Shown: positions 51,739 through 60,472 of the stretch, in pieces
Layout of the letters: each line of letters begins with the position of its first letter
Position numbering within the stretch: the first letter of the stretch is position 1
Source of the DNA: UBA685 sp049889495
GTDB lineage: Bacteria; Pseudomonadota; Alphaproteobacteria; Puniceispirillales; Puniceispirillaceae
Reading direction: 5' to 3'
NCBI GenBank assembly: GCA_049889495.1
Contig: JBMHDH010000026.1
Location: forward strand, 15,017 to 79,016
DNA: 64,000 nucleotides
Notes under the pieces: model-generated
The model's database searches: none
What the model was told of the DNA's origin: nothing
What the model saw: only the letters and a program-made list of their open reading frames with translations
Program-made: the position numbers and the translations under genes

Positions 51739-52656
51739 ATGACAAACCAGACTTCTATCCTTGCCCCTGCAAAGGTCAATTTGACCTTATCTGTGACAGG
51801 GCGTGATGAAGAGGGGTATCATAAGCTGGTTTCAGCTGTGATTTTCACCTCTTTTGGTGATACTATTCACCTCGCCTCTTCCCCCAATGATAAAGATCTG
51901 CAAACCGCAGGCGCAAAGAAAATGTCATTATCTGGCCCATTTGCTGAAGCTTTGCATAACGCAGGTGGTGATGATTTGATCGAAAAAGCCCTTGCGCTTG
52001 CCAGCCAGCATAATATGTCAGCTGAGTTTCATGATGTGAAATTGGAAAAAAACATACCCCTTGGCGGTGGCCTGGGCGGCGGCAGTGCCGATGCAGGGGC
52101 CATATTGCGTCATTTATCTCGTGATTTATCCGAAAAAGAGATGGCGATCTTGCGCCAAAAAAGCCTGTCACTTGGCGCTGATGTGCCTGTTTGTTTTGAC
52201 TCTTTTCCACAAATCATGACAGGCAAGGGTGAGGTTGCGCATCCTGTACGCCTATCAGAAGATGTGCCTTTCATTGTATTGGCCAACCCCCATTGTCATG
52301 CCAATACCAAAGAGATATTTGCGCAATTTCACCATGTAAAACAGCCCTATCGACCCATTGAAGCAACAGATGTGGCAAATATTTTGGCATCGTCTGATTG
52401 GCAGAGCTTATTTGATATTGGCAATGATTTAACCAAGCCAGCTTGTGACCTTTATCCTGAAATTGCCGCGCTTTTAGATGAAATGTCATGGCTTGGGTCG
52501 GCCTATCAAGATGATTTCATCGGCCGCGCCATGTCTGGCAGTGGGGCAAGCTGTTTTGCGTTATTTCACAATCTTGACGCCGCAAAGGCCTATGCGCAAA
52601 AGCTACGTGAAAAGGGGTTATGGGCGGTTGCGTCACGCTTTTATCAGCCACGCTGA
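51739..52656 (+). CDS. ispE: 4-diphosphocytidyl-2-C-methyl-D-erythritol kinase
   Basis: 305 residues, GHMP kinase of the MEP isoprenoid pathway. Seen: LAPAKVNLTLSVTGRDEEGYHKL at the N-terminus (in parts), the ATP loop IPLGGGLGGGSADAGAILR (about residue 110), SLGADVPVCF and the C-terminal SGSGASCFALF. AGGTGAG precedes the ATG by 4-6 nt. It follows the TPR lipoprotein by 54 nt and is followed by tRNA-Gln. Confidence 0.95.
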   Translation: MTNQTSILAPAKVNLTLSVTGRDEEGYHKLVSAVIFTSFGDTIHLASSPNDKDLQTAGAKKMSLSGPFAEALHNAGGDDLIEKALALASQHNMSAEFHDVKLEKNIPLGGGLGGGSADAGAILRHLSRDLSEKEMAILRQKSLSLGADVPVCFDSFPQIMTGKGEVAHPVRLSEDVPFIVLANPHCHANTKEIFAQFHHVKQPYRPIEATDVANILASSDWQSLFDIGNDLTKPACDLYPEIAALLDEMSWLGSAYQDDFIGRAMSGSGASCFALFHNLDAAKAYAQKLREKGLWAVASRFYQPR

Positions 52657-52724
52657 TTTTTTTGTTGCGTCGCAGGAATAAGAAGGCTATTTATTCGAAA
52701 CCTTTTGGTAACGATTATGGTTTT

Positions 52725-52799
52725 TGGGGCGTGGCCAAGTGGTAAGGCATCGGTTTTTGGTATCGTGTACCGTAGGTTCGAATCCTACCGCCCCAGCCA
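52725..52799 (+). tRNA. tRNA-Gln (anticodon TTG)
   Basis: 75 nt with encoded CCA. Acceptor arms TGGGGCG/CGCCCCA, D-arm GGCCAAGTGGTAAGGC, loop TTTTGGT with anticodon TTG at 52757-52759, T-arm GTAGGTTCGAATCCTAC. The anticodon stem is weak: position 27-43 is a T-T mismatch and 30-40 is G-T. Confidence 0.96.
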
Positions 52800-52883
52800 T
52801 AACGCTTTCATCATAAAGATCTTGGCTGATTACGCATCACCCCGCAGATCATCTTTCATTAAAAAGTCTATTGTGCTAACTCG

Positions 52884-53603
52884 TCAGCCTTGACTGAGAT
52901 GCGATAACCGATAGCCATCATCTGTGGTTTCGATAATCGGTAATTCGCTTAATCGTGTAAATTTTTGGCGCAAGCGATAGATATGTGTTTCAAGCGTATG
53001 TGTCGTCAGACCTTTCTGAAACCCCCAAATCTCTGAAAGCAGCTCTTCACGGCTGACAGCATCTGGCGCACGCCTGATCAGCATTTTCATAATCATGGTT
53101 TCTTTTTCGGTCAGCAAAACTTTGCTGGCTTTATCTTTGGTCATGATGGTTTTGGTGCCTGGCACAAAATCAAAGCCAAGCACATCAAACCGCGCTTCAT
53201 CAGATTGTTGATGCTGGCGTAAATGGGTACGCATTCGCGCCAATAATTCACGCATGCGCATCGGCTTTGCGATATAATCATTTGCCCCTGCTTCAAGACC
53301 TTGGATGATGCCATCTTCTGAATCTTGGCCTGTGAGCATTAAAATAGGCTTATCAAATCCCGCATCACGTAATCTTTTACAAATCATAAAGCCATTGCCA
53401 TCTGGCAATTGCACATCAAGCAAAATGATATCAGGCGCGAATGCGTCAATTTTCTGATGCGCTTCTGCGACACTGCCCGCTTCTTCAATTTGCAAAATAC
53501 CTTCGGCGGATAATTGCTGATGAAGCACCATGCGCAATGTGTCATCATCATCAACCAGCATCACACGCGTCATGGCTGAAATTTTTGATGAAGATGGTGT
53601 CAT
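52884..53603 (-). CDS. OmpR-family response regulator (no adjacent kinase)
   Basis: 239 residues from ATG 53603 (GAGGG 8-9 nt upstream; a GTG three codons earlier is also open). Receiver domain first: VMLVDDDDTLRMVL with the acidic pocket, the phospho-Asp in DIILLDVQLPDGNGF (about residue 65), LTGQDSED and the conserved lysine in YIAKPMRMRELLARM. Then a winged helix from about 130 (LLTEKETMIMKMLIRR, DAVSREELLSEIWGF, THTLETHIYRLRQKF). No histidine kinase is next to it, so its partner is encoded elsewhere. Divergent from ribA. Target genes are unknown. Confidence 0.92.
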   Translation of the reverse strand: MTPSSSKISAMTRVMLVDDDDTLRMVLHQQLSAEGILQIEEAGSVAEAHQKIDAFAPDIILLDVQLPDGNGFMICKRLRDAGFDKPILMLTGQDSEDGIIQGLEAGANDYIAKPMRMRELLARMRTHLRQHQQSDEARFDVLGFDFVPGTKTIMTKDKASKVLLTEKETMIMKMLIRRAPDAVSREELLSEIWGFQKGLTTHTLETHIYRLRQKFTRLSELPIIETTDDGYRLSHLSQG

Positions 53604-53682
53604 TTTTTTCACCCTCTATGGTACTGACTTTCATAATAGAGTATGATAGGCCATCGTGCATGTTGCAATAAAAGAGTGAAAC

Positions 53683-54816
53683 ATGACCTCACCCACAGAT
53701 ATCAAACAAAGCACCTCTTTATCCTCGCGTCGCATGGCACAGGCCTTTAGCACGTTAAAACGTGGTGAGATGATTTTGATTAGAGGCACCAATAACAGAG
53801 CGGCTTTGCTGCGCGCTGCGGAATTTGCTGATTATGATCAAGGTCAGATGAGCCAAATTGCAGCATCTGGCACATTATTATGCTTGCGACGGCAACATGT
53901 CGAAGCGTTAGGCCGCAAAGCCACTGGCAAGCGCCCTGTTTTTTCAACACCATCAGATCATCTTGATCAGGACGCGATTTTTGCGATCACCTATGGCAAA
54001 TCACATGATTTGCCAGCTGATTTATCTTTTTTGGGTGAGGCAGAAGACAGTCTAGCGCATTTGGCAACACGTGTTTTAAAACAAGCCAAATTATTGCCAA
54101 CTGCGCTGATATCATGCCTGACATCTGATGATCCGCAATATCATAATCAATTGGCCAATATTTATGCTTTGCCAATTGTGAATGCCTTTGATGTAGAACA
54201 TCATGACAGCACAGCCCAATGGCAAATGACCAAAGGCGCTGTTGCTGACCTGCCTTTGTCAGCCGCACCAGAAACCAAAATTGTGATGTTCCGTTCTGAA
54301 AATGGTGAAGAAAATCACTTTGCCATTGTGGTGGCATCTGGCACAGACCAAGACACGCCTTTGGTGCGCATTCATTCCCAATGTATCACAGGTGATATTT
54401 TGGGGTCCTTGAAATGCGATTGCGGCCCGCAATTACAAACAGCCATTGCCAGAATGCATGAGGCTGGTGGCGGTGTTTTGCTGTATCTGGCGCAAGAAGG
54501 GCGTGATATTGGTCTGATGAATAAAATCAGAGCCTATGCCTTACAAGATGATGGCTATGATACCGTTGATGCCAATCACAGGCTGGGATTTGCCACGGAT
54601 GAGCGTGTCTTTATCCCTGCAGCGGTTATGTTGCGGGAATTGGGTATCACTTCGATAAAATTAATGACCAATAACCCTGATAAGGTCGAACAATTATCGC
54701 GGTTTGGAATCACTGTGACAGAGCGGGTACCATTAATACTGCCAAGCAACCCCCATAATGAACGCTATTTAGAAGTCAAAAAACAGCGCACAGGCCATTT
54801 ATTTGATCAAGAGTGA
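53683..54816 (+). CDS. ribA: GTP cyclohydrolase II with an N-terminal extension
   Basis: 377 residues, far above the roughly 200 of the catalytic domain alone. RibA opens GTP in the first step of riboflavin synthesis. The C-terminal half is intact: VRIHSQCITGDILGSLKCDC with the three zinc cysteines, YLAQEGRDIGLMNKIRAYALQ, and KLMTNNPDKVEQLSRFGI. The N-terminal 190 residues (RRMAQAFSTLKRGEMILI, GTLLCLRRQHVEALG) look like a degenerate DHBP-synthase-like (RibB) domain without its acidic active-site motif, an arrangement seen in other alphaproteobacteria. Its stop lies inside the first copy of a 25-bp repeat shared with the yggS end. Confidence 0.92.
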   Translation: MTSPTDIKQSTSLSSRRMAQAFSTLKRGEMILIRGTNNRAALLRAAEFADYDQGQMSQIAASGTLLCLRRQHVEALGRKATGKRPVFSTPSDHLDQDAIFAITYGKSHDLPADLSFLGEAEDSLAHLATRVLKQAKLLPTALISCLTSDDPQYHNQLANIYALPIVNAFDVEHHDSTAQWQMTKGAVADLPLSAAPETKIVMFRSENGEENHFAIVVASGTDQDTPLVRIHSQCITGDILGSLKCDCGPQLQTAIARMHEAGGGVLLYLAQEGRDIGLMNKIRAYALQDDGYDTVDANHRLGFATDERVFIPAAVMLRELGITSIKLMTNNPDKVEQLSRFGITVTERVPLILPSNPHNERYLEVKKQRTGHLFDQE

Positions 54817-54857
54817 TCATGATTCTGGTATGTGATCAAGAGTGATCATGATTCTGG
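54804..54857. repeat. 25-bp repeat (29-bp period) at the ribA/yggS junction
   Basis: TGATCAAGAGTGATCATGAT plus TCTGG occurs at 54804-54828 and again, identically, at 54833-54857. The ribA stop (54814-54816) is in copy 1 and the stop of the opposing yggS (54838-54836) is in copy 2. Confidence 0.97.
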
Positions 54858-55519
54858 CGCGGTAATCTTTCACCAAATAAGGCAGAGCCCACTCTGACAT
54901 AATCAGCACCAAATGAAATGGCTGTTTCAAAATCAGAGCTCATCCCCATGGATAAATGCGCCAGACCGCAATTTTTTGCCAACTTTTTCATTAAAGCAAA
55001 ATGCATTGCCGCTTCTTCATCTGCTGTTGGGATACACATCAAGCCGATAACAGATAAGCCCAATTCATCACGGCAATAAGTCACAAAGGCTTCTGTTTCG
55101 GCTGGCGCAATGCCTGATTTTTGTGGCTCAAGCCCCGTATTGACTTGAATAAAACATGGCAAATGCCGATCTTGCTTTGCCATTTCCTTGGCAAGAGCTT
55201 GTGCAATTTTTGGCCGATCAACACTTTCAATCACATCAAATAATGCCACCGCTTCCCCTGCCTTATTGCTCTGTAACGGGCCAATAAGATGTAAAATCAA
55301 ATCAGGATGAGAGGCTCTGCGATGTGCCCATCTTTGTGTGGCTTCTTGAACACGGTTTTCTCCGAATAGGCGATGACCTGTGGCAAGGGCTTGGGTGATT
55401 TTCTCATCAGGCTGTTGTTTTGATACCGCCACAAGCCGCACTGTCTCTGCAGGCGCCGGACTGACCTGTCTGGCTGTTTCAATCTGTGCCAAAACAGCGT
55501 CAAATGCTTGTTTTATCAT
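54836..55519 (-). CDS. yggS: YggS-family pyridoxal-phosphate homeostasis protein
   Basis: 227 residues from ATG 55519, which has AAGGTGA 9 nt upstream; earlier ATGs lack a ribosome site. YggS/PROSC binds PLP and buffers its level, with no known catalytic reaction. Seen: VRLVAVSKQQPDEKI with the PLP lysine, RLFGENRVQEATQRW, HLIGPLQSNKAGEAV, FIQVNTGLEPQKSGI, and HLSMGMSSDFETAISFGADYVRVGSALFG (in parts). Convergent with ribA. Confidence 0.95.
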   Translation of the reverse strand: MIKQAFDAVLAQIETARQVSPAPAETVRLVAVSKQQPDEKITQALATGHRLFGENRVQEATQRWAHRRASHPDLILHLIGPLQSNKAGEAVALFDVIESVDRPKIAQALAKEMAKQDRHLPCFIQVNTGLEPQKSGIAPAETEAFVTYCRDELGLSVIGLMCIPTADEEAAMHFALMKKLAKNCGLAHLSMGMSSDFETAISFGADYVRVGSALFGERLPRQNHDHS

Positions 55520-55679
55520 CAAAAAATCACCTTTTTCCATTACATTTCGATCACGCAAAATTCTACAGATGAGCCTATCAGCTTCATGTGATAATTGTTA
55601 CTAAAATGTTACATTAGCAAAAACTGTTGCAAAAATAACACAGCCTCACAAAAAAGCAGAAATCAGCACCATAAATATA

Positions 55680-55707
55680 TTGTTAATAACTAATTAACCA
55701 ATATCTT
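55680..55707 (+). promoter_or_regulatory. Candidate porin promoter
   Basis: TTGTTA (55680-55685), 16-nt spacer, TATCTT (55702-55707) in a very AT-rich region, about 45 nt before the porin ATG. The 55520-55750 gap has no gene. Confidence 0.3.
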
Positions 55708-55750
55708 AAGGATAGCCAATAATGGTTTATTTAACTCTATGGAGACAAAC

Positions 55751-56701
55751 ATGCGTAAGATTCTTCTTGCTTCTACAGCTCTTGTAGCTCTTGGCGTGTC
55801 TGCTGCTTCTGCTGATATCTCAATCTCAGGTTCAGCTAAGTGGACATACTCATCATGGTCAGTAACTGGCGCAGACGCTGGTGCATCAAACGATACATTC
55901 AAGACAACTAACGACTTGACTGTTGCATCATCATTCGCTTCAGACAACGGCCTAACATACGGCACATCACACTCAATCGACGAAGCTTCTTCAGGCGACG
56001 GCGGCAAGATGTACGTTTCAGGTTCATTCGGTGAAATCCGCTTCGGTGGTGATTCAGCTGGTGACGCATATGACACAAACGCAGCCGTAACAGACGGTGA
56101 GTTGAACAAGTCAGGCACACTATTCGGTGGTGCTCCAACAACAGGTAAGTCAGGCAAGAACGGCATTTCTTACTTCACACCATCAGTTAACGGTTTCTCA
56201 GCTGGTGCATCTGTAGATGACGCTGGTTCAGACAACACATCAAACAACGATGTTACTGAAATGGGTCTTAGCTACTCACAGTCAGTTGGTGAAGCAACAG
56301 TTAAGATTGCTTACGCAACACGCGACACATCGGCTACAACTTCAGGCGGCACAAACGGTGAAACAGCAACTTCATTGGGCGCAACTGTAACAATGGGTGA
56401 CTTGTCAGTAACATTGGCACAGAACACTCAGAAGGACGATGCAAACACAACTGATTACTCATCAACAGGTGTTGGCGTATCATACGTTCTACAGGACGGC
56501 CTAACATTGAAGGCACACACTGTATCAGCTGAAGACGACAAGACAGCTGGCGAAAAGTCAGACGAAACAGCTGCTTCATTGACATATGTTGTTGCACCAG
56601 GTCTAACAGCAAACATTGCTTACACAGACTACGCACACAACACAGGTTCAGCGAAGACAACTGGTTCAGCTACAACAGCTTACCTAAAGGTTGCTTTCTA
56701 A
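55751..56701 (+). CDS. Small outer-membrane porin, highly expressed type
   Basis: 316 residues. Signal peptide MRKILLASTALVALGVSAASA is followed by DISISGSAKWTYSSW, the usual start of Gram-negative trimeric-type porins, alternating strands, and a C-terminal aromatic end YLKVAF that fits the BAM signal. Composition is rich in Ser, Thr, Ala, Gly and Asp with few basic residues. GGAGA lies 6 nt before the ATG. Codon use differs from all neighbours: Phe TTC, Tyr TAC, Lys AAG, Asn AAC, Asp mostly GAC, Ser TCA, Thr ACA. A strong terminator follows. Substrate unknown. Confidence 0.9.
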   Translation: MRKILLASTALVALGVSAASADISISGSAKWTYSSWSVTGADAGASNDTFKTTNDLTVASSFASDNGLTYGTSHSIDEASSGDGGKMYVSGSFGEIRFGGDSAGDAYDTNAAVTDGELNKSGTLFGGAPTTGKSGKNGISYFTPSVNGFSAGASVDDAGSDNTSNNDVTEMGLSYSQSVGEATVKIAYATRDTSATTSGGTNGETATSLGATVTMGDLSVTLAQNTQKDDANTTDYSSTGVGVSYVLQDGLTLKAHTVSAEDDKTAGEKSDETAASLTYVVAPGLTANIAYTDYAHNTGSAKTTGSATTAYLKVAF

Positions 56702-56723
56702 TTTGTGAAAGTTATCGTATAAG

Positions 56724-56754
56724 AAAGGGGTCGGTTCGCCGGCCCCTTTTTTTT
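56724..56754 (+). terminator. Strong intrinsic terminator of the porin gene
   Basis: AAAGGGGTCGG, loop TTCG, CCGGCCCCTTT (one G-T pair), followed by further T residues to 56754. A long GC-rich stem with a UUCG loop and an eight-base T tract, 23 nt after the porin stop. Confidence 0.95.
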
Positions 56755-56777
56755 AACCAAATTCCGAGGAGAAACGG

Positions 56778-57293
56778 ATGACACGCTTTGCTCTTGCTGC
56801 CCTCATTTGTTTAAGCCTTTCTGCTTGCGCAGGACTAACATTATCTGAAAACCAAGAGGCCAATGATAAAGGCGATGGTTCAGGTTCATTTTTAACTGGT
56901 AAAGATGAACAAGGTATTGTGATCTCTGATTTTGGTAGCCCCAATAAAGCGGGCGCATCAGCCTTGCCAGTCAACGCCTTATTATGGCGCGCTTCATTAG
57001 ATGTCGCATCTTTTGTACCATTAAGCGATGTTGATACATTTGGCGGTTCTATTTTAACAGAATGGTATTCTCTGCCATCACGACCAAATGAACGCATTAA
57101 GCTTGCGATTTTTGTGCTAGATCGCGAATTACGTTCTGATGGCATCAAAGTCATTGTCTATGTACAGCAAAATGAAAATGGCATTTGGACTGATGCAGGA
57201 CAAGATGTCGAAATGGCTGTGCGTATTGAAGAATTGATTCTGACAAGAGCAAGAGAGATCAGAGCTGCTGCACAAGTGGAATCAGAAGAATAA
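56778..57293 (+). CDS. DUF3576 lipoprotein
   Basis: 171 residues. DUF3576 is confined largely to Alphaproteobacteria and has no assigned function. Seen: a lipoprotein signal LAALICLSLSACAG with lipobox cysteine at residue 17, then NALLWRASLDVASFVPLSDVD, FGGSILTEWYSLPSRPNERIK and a C-terminal helix RIEELILTRAREIR. The core looks like the family. It starts 24 nt after the porin terminator with GAGGAGAAA upstream and precedes leuS. The leuS-lptE-holA neighbourhood hints at an outer-membrane assembly role, as inference only. Confidence 0.85.
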   Translation: MTRFALAALICLSLSACAGLTLSENQEANDKGDGSGSFLTGKDEQGIVISDFGSPNKAGASALPVNALLWRASLDVASFVPLSDVDTFGGSILTEWYSLPSRPNERIKLAIFVLDRELRSDGIKVIVYVQQNENGIWTDAGQDVEMAVRIEELILTRAREIRAAAQVESEE

Positions 57294-57387
57294 AATTCGT
57301 CTTTGATTAGTTCCGAAATCATCAGCGTCATAATAGATATAGTTAAAAAAACCCTGACCATATGGCAGGTTGTTCCAGGTTAGCATC

Positions 57388-59949
57388 ATGAGCGATTTTG
57401 ATCCCCGTACCCTCGAAGAAAAATGGCAATCAGCTTGGGATGAGGCTGGTGCTTTTGTCTCTGATAGTGACACAGATAAGCCAAAATATTATGTACTAGA
57501 GATGTTTCCTTACCCCTCAGGGCGCATTCATATGGGCCATGTGCGCAATTACACCCTTGGGGATGTGGTGGCACGCTATCGCAAAGCCAAAGGGTTTAAT
57601 GTCTTGCATCCAATGGGGTGGGATGCGTTTGGTCTGCCAGCGGAAAATGCGGCGATGGAACGCGGCGTCCATCCTGGCGCATGGACAGTTGAAAATATTG
57701 CGGCAATGCGTGCCCAGCTAAAACGCATGGGCCTGTCTTATGATTGGGACAGAGAGGTTGCGACCTGTACCCCTGATTATTACCGCCATGAACAAAAAAT
57801 GTTCCTTGATTTTCTAGCGTCTGGCCTTGCCTATCGCAAAGAATCATGGGTGAATTGGGATCCTGTTGAGCAAACCGTTCTTGCCAATGAACAGGTGGTA
57901 GATGGCAAGGGGTGGCGCTCTGGTGAGCCTGTTGAGCGCAAACAATTATCGCAATGGTTTTTGAAAATCACCGATTATGCCGCTGATTTGTTAGAGGCAA
58001 TTGAAGGTCTTGATAGATGGCCTGACCGTGTGCGTTTGATGCAACATAATTGGATTGGCAAATCTGTCGGGGCAAGCCTGACGTTCCAAGCTGCCTCACA
58101 AAATGATTATTTTGCTGATCTTGAAATATTCACAACACGCCCAGATACCTTATTTGGTGCGTCTTTTGTCGCGGTTGCACCAAACCATCCTTTGGCATTG
58201 GCCGTGGCAAAAGACAATGATGAAGCTGAAGGCTTTTTGGCAGAATGTTCGGCGCTTGGCACATCTGAAGCGGCTATTGAAAAAGCCGAAAAGAAAGGCT
58301 TTGATACAGGGCTTTGTGTTGCGCATCCGCTAGAAGATGGCAAAACATTACCTGTCTATATCGCCAATTTTGTTTTGATGGATTATGGCACAGGGGCGAT
58401 TTTTGCTTGTCCAGCCCATGACCAACGCGATTTGGACTTTGCCCGCAAATATGATTGCCCTGTGACAGCGGTTGTTCTGCCATCTGATCAAACAGAAGCA
58501 GATTTCACCATTGGCACAGAAGCCTATACAGGTCCTGGTACCTTGATTAATTCAGGGGCTTGGAATGGTCTCTCTGTTGATGAGGCAAAGCAAACAGCGA
58601 TTGCTGAAATTGAAAAGCGTGGCTGTGGCTCAGCGAAAACGACCTATCGTTTGCGTGATTGGGGTGTCTCTCGCCAGCGTTATTGGGGCTGTCCAATCCC
58701 CATCATTTATTGTGATGATTGTGGAACTGTGCCTGTGCCGCAAGACCAATTACCTGTGACCTTGCCAGAAGATGTGAATTTTGAAGGTAATGGCAACCCG
58801 CTTGAAAATCACCCAAGCTGGAAACATACAAATTGTCCCTCATGTGGCAAAGAAGCGGTGCGTGAAACAGATACCTTTGATACCTTTTTCGAAAGCTCAT
58901 GGTATTTCTTGCGCTATACAGATCCTAAATCTGATCACGCCTTCTCAAAAGAAGCGGCGGCTTATTGGATGCCCGTTGATCAATATATTGGCGGTGTTGA
59001 ACATGCGGTGCTTCATTTGCTTTATTCTCGCTTCTTCACAAGAGCCTTATCAAAAGTGGGCTATTTAACTTGTGATGAGCCATTTGCAGGTCTATTGACA
59101 CAAGGCATGGTCTGTCACCAATCCTTTAGAGATAAAGATGGTGGCTGGTTATTCCCTGAAGAGGTTAAAAAAACCGATGCTGGCTGGGTACATGCCACAA
59201 CAGGGGCCGCGATTGACGCTGGCCGCGTTGAGAAAATGAGCAAATCAAAGCGCAATGTGGTTGACCCTGAATTAATCATCGAAACCTATGGCGCAGATAC
59301 GGCGCGTTTATTTATGTTGTCTGATTCCCCGCCAGAACGAGATCTGGAATGGACCGAATCTGGTGTCGAGGGCGCAAACCGCTTTATCACCAAGATTTGG
59401 CGTCTGAAAAGCCGCCTATCTGGCACGGATGGCATCACCTCATTTGACACGTTAAGTGACGCTGCAAAGGCCTGTTTGCGCATCACCCACCAATCAATTG
59501 AAGCCATCGGCACTGATATTGAACGCTTTGCCCTTAATAGATGTGTGGCACAGCTTCATATTTTGGTTGGTGCCATCAGCGATTTAAAAGAAGATAGCCA
59601 AGGCGCAAATGAAGTTCGTGATTTTGCGATTTTGAAATTATCTCATCTATTGGCACCCTTTTCACCTCATATGGCAGAAGAGCTTTATCATGCCGCAGGT
59701 GGTGACGGGCTTGTGGCAAATGCGCCATGGCCAATCGCAGATCAAAGCTGGCTGGTTGAAGATGATGTAGAAATCGGCATTCAGGTCAATGGCAAATTGC
59801 GTGGGACCATCCGCCTGCCAGTTAATTGCGATAAAAAAGAAGCTGAAGAAAAAGCACTGGCGCATGAAAGCATCCTGAAATATCTTGATGGTAACAGCCC
59901 GAAAAAGGTTATTGTGGTACCAAACAGGATTATTAATGTTGTACTTTAA
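57388..59949 (+). CDS. leuS: Leucyl-tRNA synthetase
   Basis: 853 residues from ATG 57388. Class-I synthetase charging tRNA-Leu. Seen: DPRTLEEKWQSAWDEAGAF, HIGH-type motif FPYPSGRIHMGHVRNYTLGD, the CP1 editing domain with TTRPDTLFGASFVAVAPNHPLA (in parts) and the aspartate stretch FACPAHDQRDLDFA, YIGGVEHAVLHLLYSRFF, the KMSKS loop VEKMSKSKRNVVDP and a C-terminal anticodon/leucine-specific domain ending INVVL. Overlaps lptE by 14 nt. Confidence 0.98.
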   Translation: MSDFDPRTLEEKWQSAWDEAGAFVSDSDTDKPKYYVLEMFPYPSGRIHMGHVRNYTLGDVVARYRKAKGFNVLHPMGWDAFGLPAENAAMERGVHPGAWTVENIAAMRAQLKRMGLSYDWDREVATCTPDYYRHEQKMFLDFLASGLAYRKESWVNWDPVEQTVLANEQVVDGKGWRSGEPVERKQLSQWFLKITDYAADLLEAIEGLDRWPDRVRLMQHNWIGKSVGASLTFQAASQNDYFADLEIFTTRPDTLFGASFVAVAPNHPLALAVAKDNDEAEGFLAECSALGTSEAAIEKAEKKGFDTGLCVAHPLEDGKTLPVYIANFVLMDYGTGAIFACPAHDQRDLDFARKYDCPVTAVVLPSDQTEADFTIGTEAYTGPGTLINSGAWNGLSVDEAKQTAIAEIEKRGCGSAKTTYRLRDWGVSRQRYWGCPIPIIYCDDCGTVPVPQDQLPVTLPEDVNFEGNGNPLENHPSWKHTNCPSCGKEAVRETDTFDTFFESSWYFLRYTDPKSDHAFSKEAAAYWMPVDQYIGGVEHAVLHLLYSRFFTRALSKVGYLTCDEPFAGLLTQGMVCHQSFRDKDGGWLFPEEVKKTDAGWVHATTGAAIDAGRVEKMSKSKRNVVDPELIIETYGADTARLFMLSDSPPERDLEWTESGVEGANRFITKIWRLKSRLSGTDGITSFDTLSDAAKACLRITHQSIEAIGTDIERFALNRCVAQLHILVGAISDLKEDSQGANEVRDFAILKLSHLLAPFSPHMAEELYHAAGGDGLVANAPWPIADQSWLVEDDVEIGIQVNGKLRGTIRLPVNCDKKEAEEKALAHESILKYLDGNSPKKVIVVPNRIINVVL

Positions 59950-60445
59950 ACAGTTTTTTATAACATGTGTGATGCTCGCAGCCTTATCAGCCTGCCAAAC
60001 CATTTCTGTGCGTGAATTATCAGAAATCACACAGCCAGAACTGGATCGCATTGAAATTGGTTCGCCAAGCAGTCGAAATGAACAAATTTTTTATCGGCAA
60101 TTGCGTGATAATTTTGCCCAAAATGACGCCTTACGTGATTACCGCCTGACAATTCAGCTTTCACAGTCAAATTCATCGACCTTGTCTGTGAAAGGCAAAA
60201 GTTCAAATTTGTCAAAAACCGTGATGACTTTAACATACCAGCTTGAAGATCGGGTATCAGGTGATCTTGTCACCAATGGCAACCTGTCTGCCACTTCAAC
60301 ATCTGGCACAGTTAGCTCCTATTATGGGCAAGATAAATCAAAGCAATTTGCGGCGGAACGCCTAACGAAGCAGTTAGCTGATAAATTAACCTTATCCTTG
60401 CGTAATTATTTTTTGATTACGCATAATGAGGCCCAATCACAATAG
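59936..60445 (+). CDS. lptE: LPS-assembly lipoprotein LptE
   Basis: 169 residues from ATG 59936, with AGGA 7 nt upstream and a 14-nt overlap with leuS. LptE plugs the LptD barrel that places LPS in the outer membrane. Seen: lipoprotein signal LYFKQFFITCVMLAALSACQ with lipobox cysteine at residue 20, then ELDRIEIGSPSSRNEQIFYR, LSVKGKSSNLSKTVMTLTYQL and a closing FAAERLTKQLADKLTLSLRN, typical of the LptE fold. The leuS-lptE-holA order is highly conserved in proteobacteria and supports the weakly conserved sequence. Confidence 0.88.
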   Translation: MLYFKQFFITCVMLAALSACQTISVRELSEITQPELDRIEIGSPSSRNEQIFYRQLRDNFAQNDALRDYRLTIQLSQSNSSTLSVKGKSSNLSKTVMTLTYQLEDRVSGDLVTNGNLSATSTSGTVSSYYGQDKSKQFAAERLTKQLADKLTLSLRNYFLITHNEAQSQ

Positions 60446-60472
60446 AATACAGATAAGGGTTAAGGCACATAG

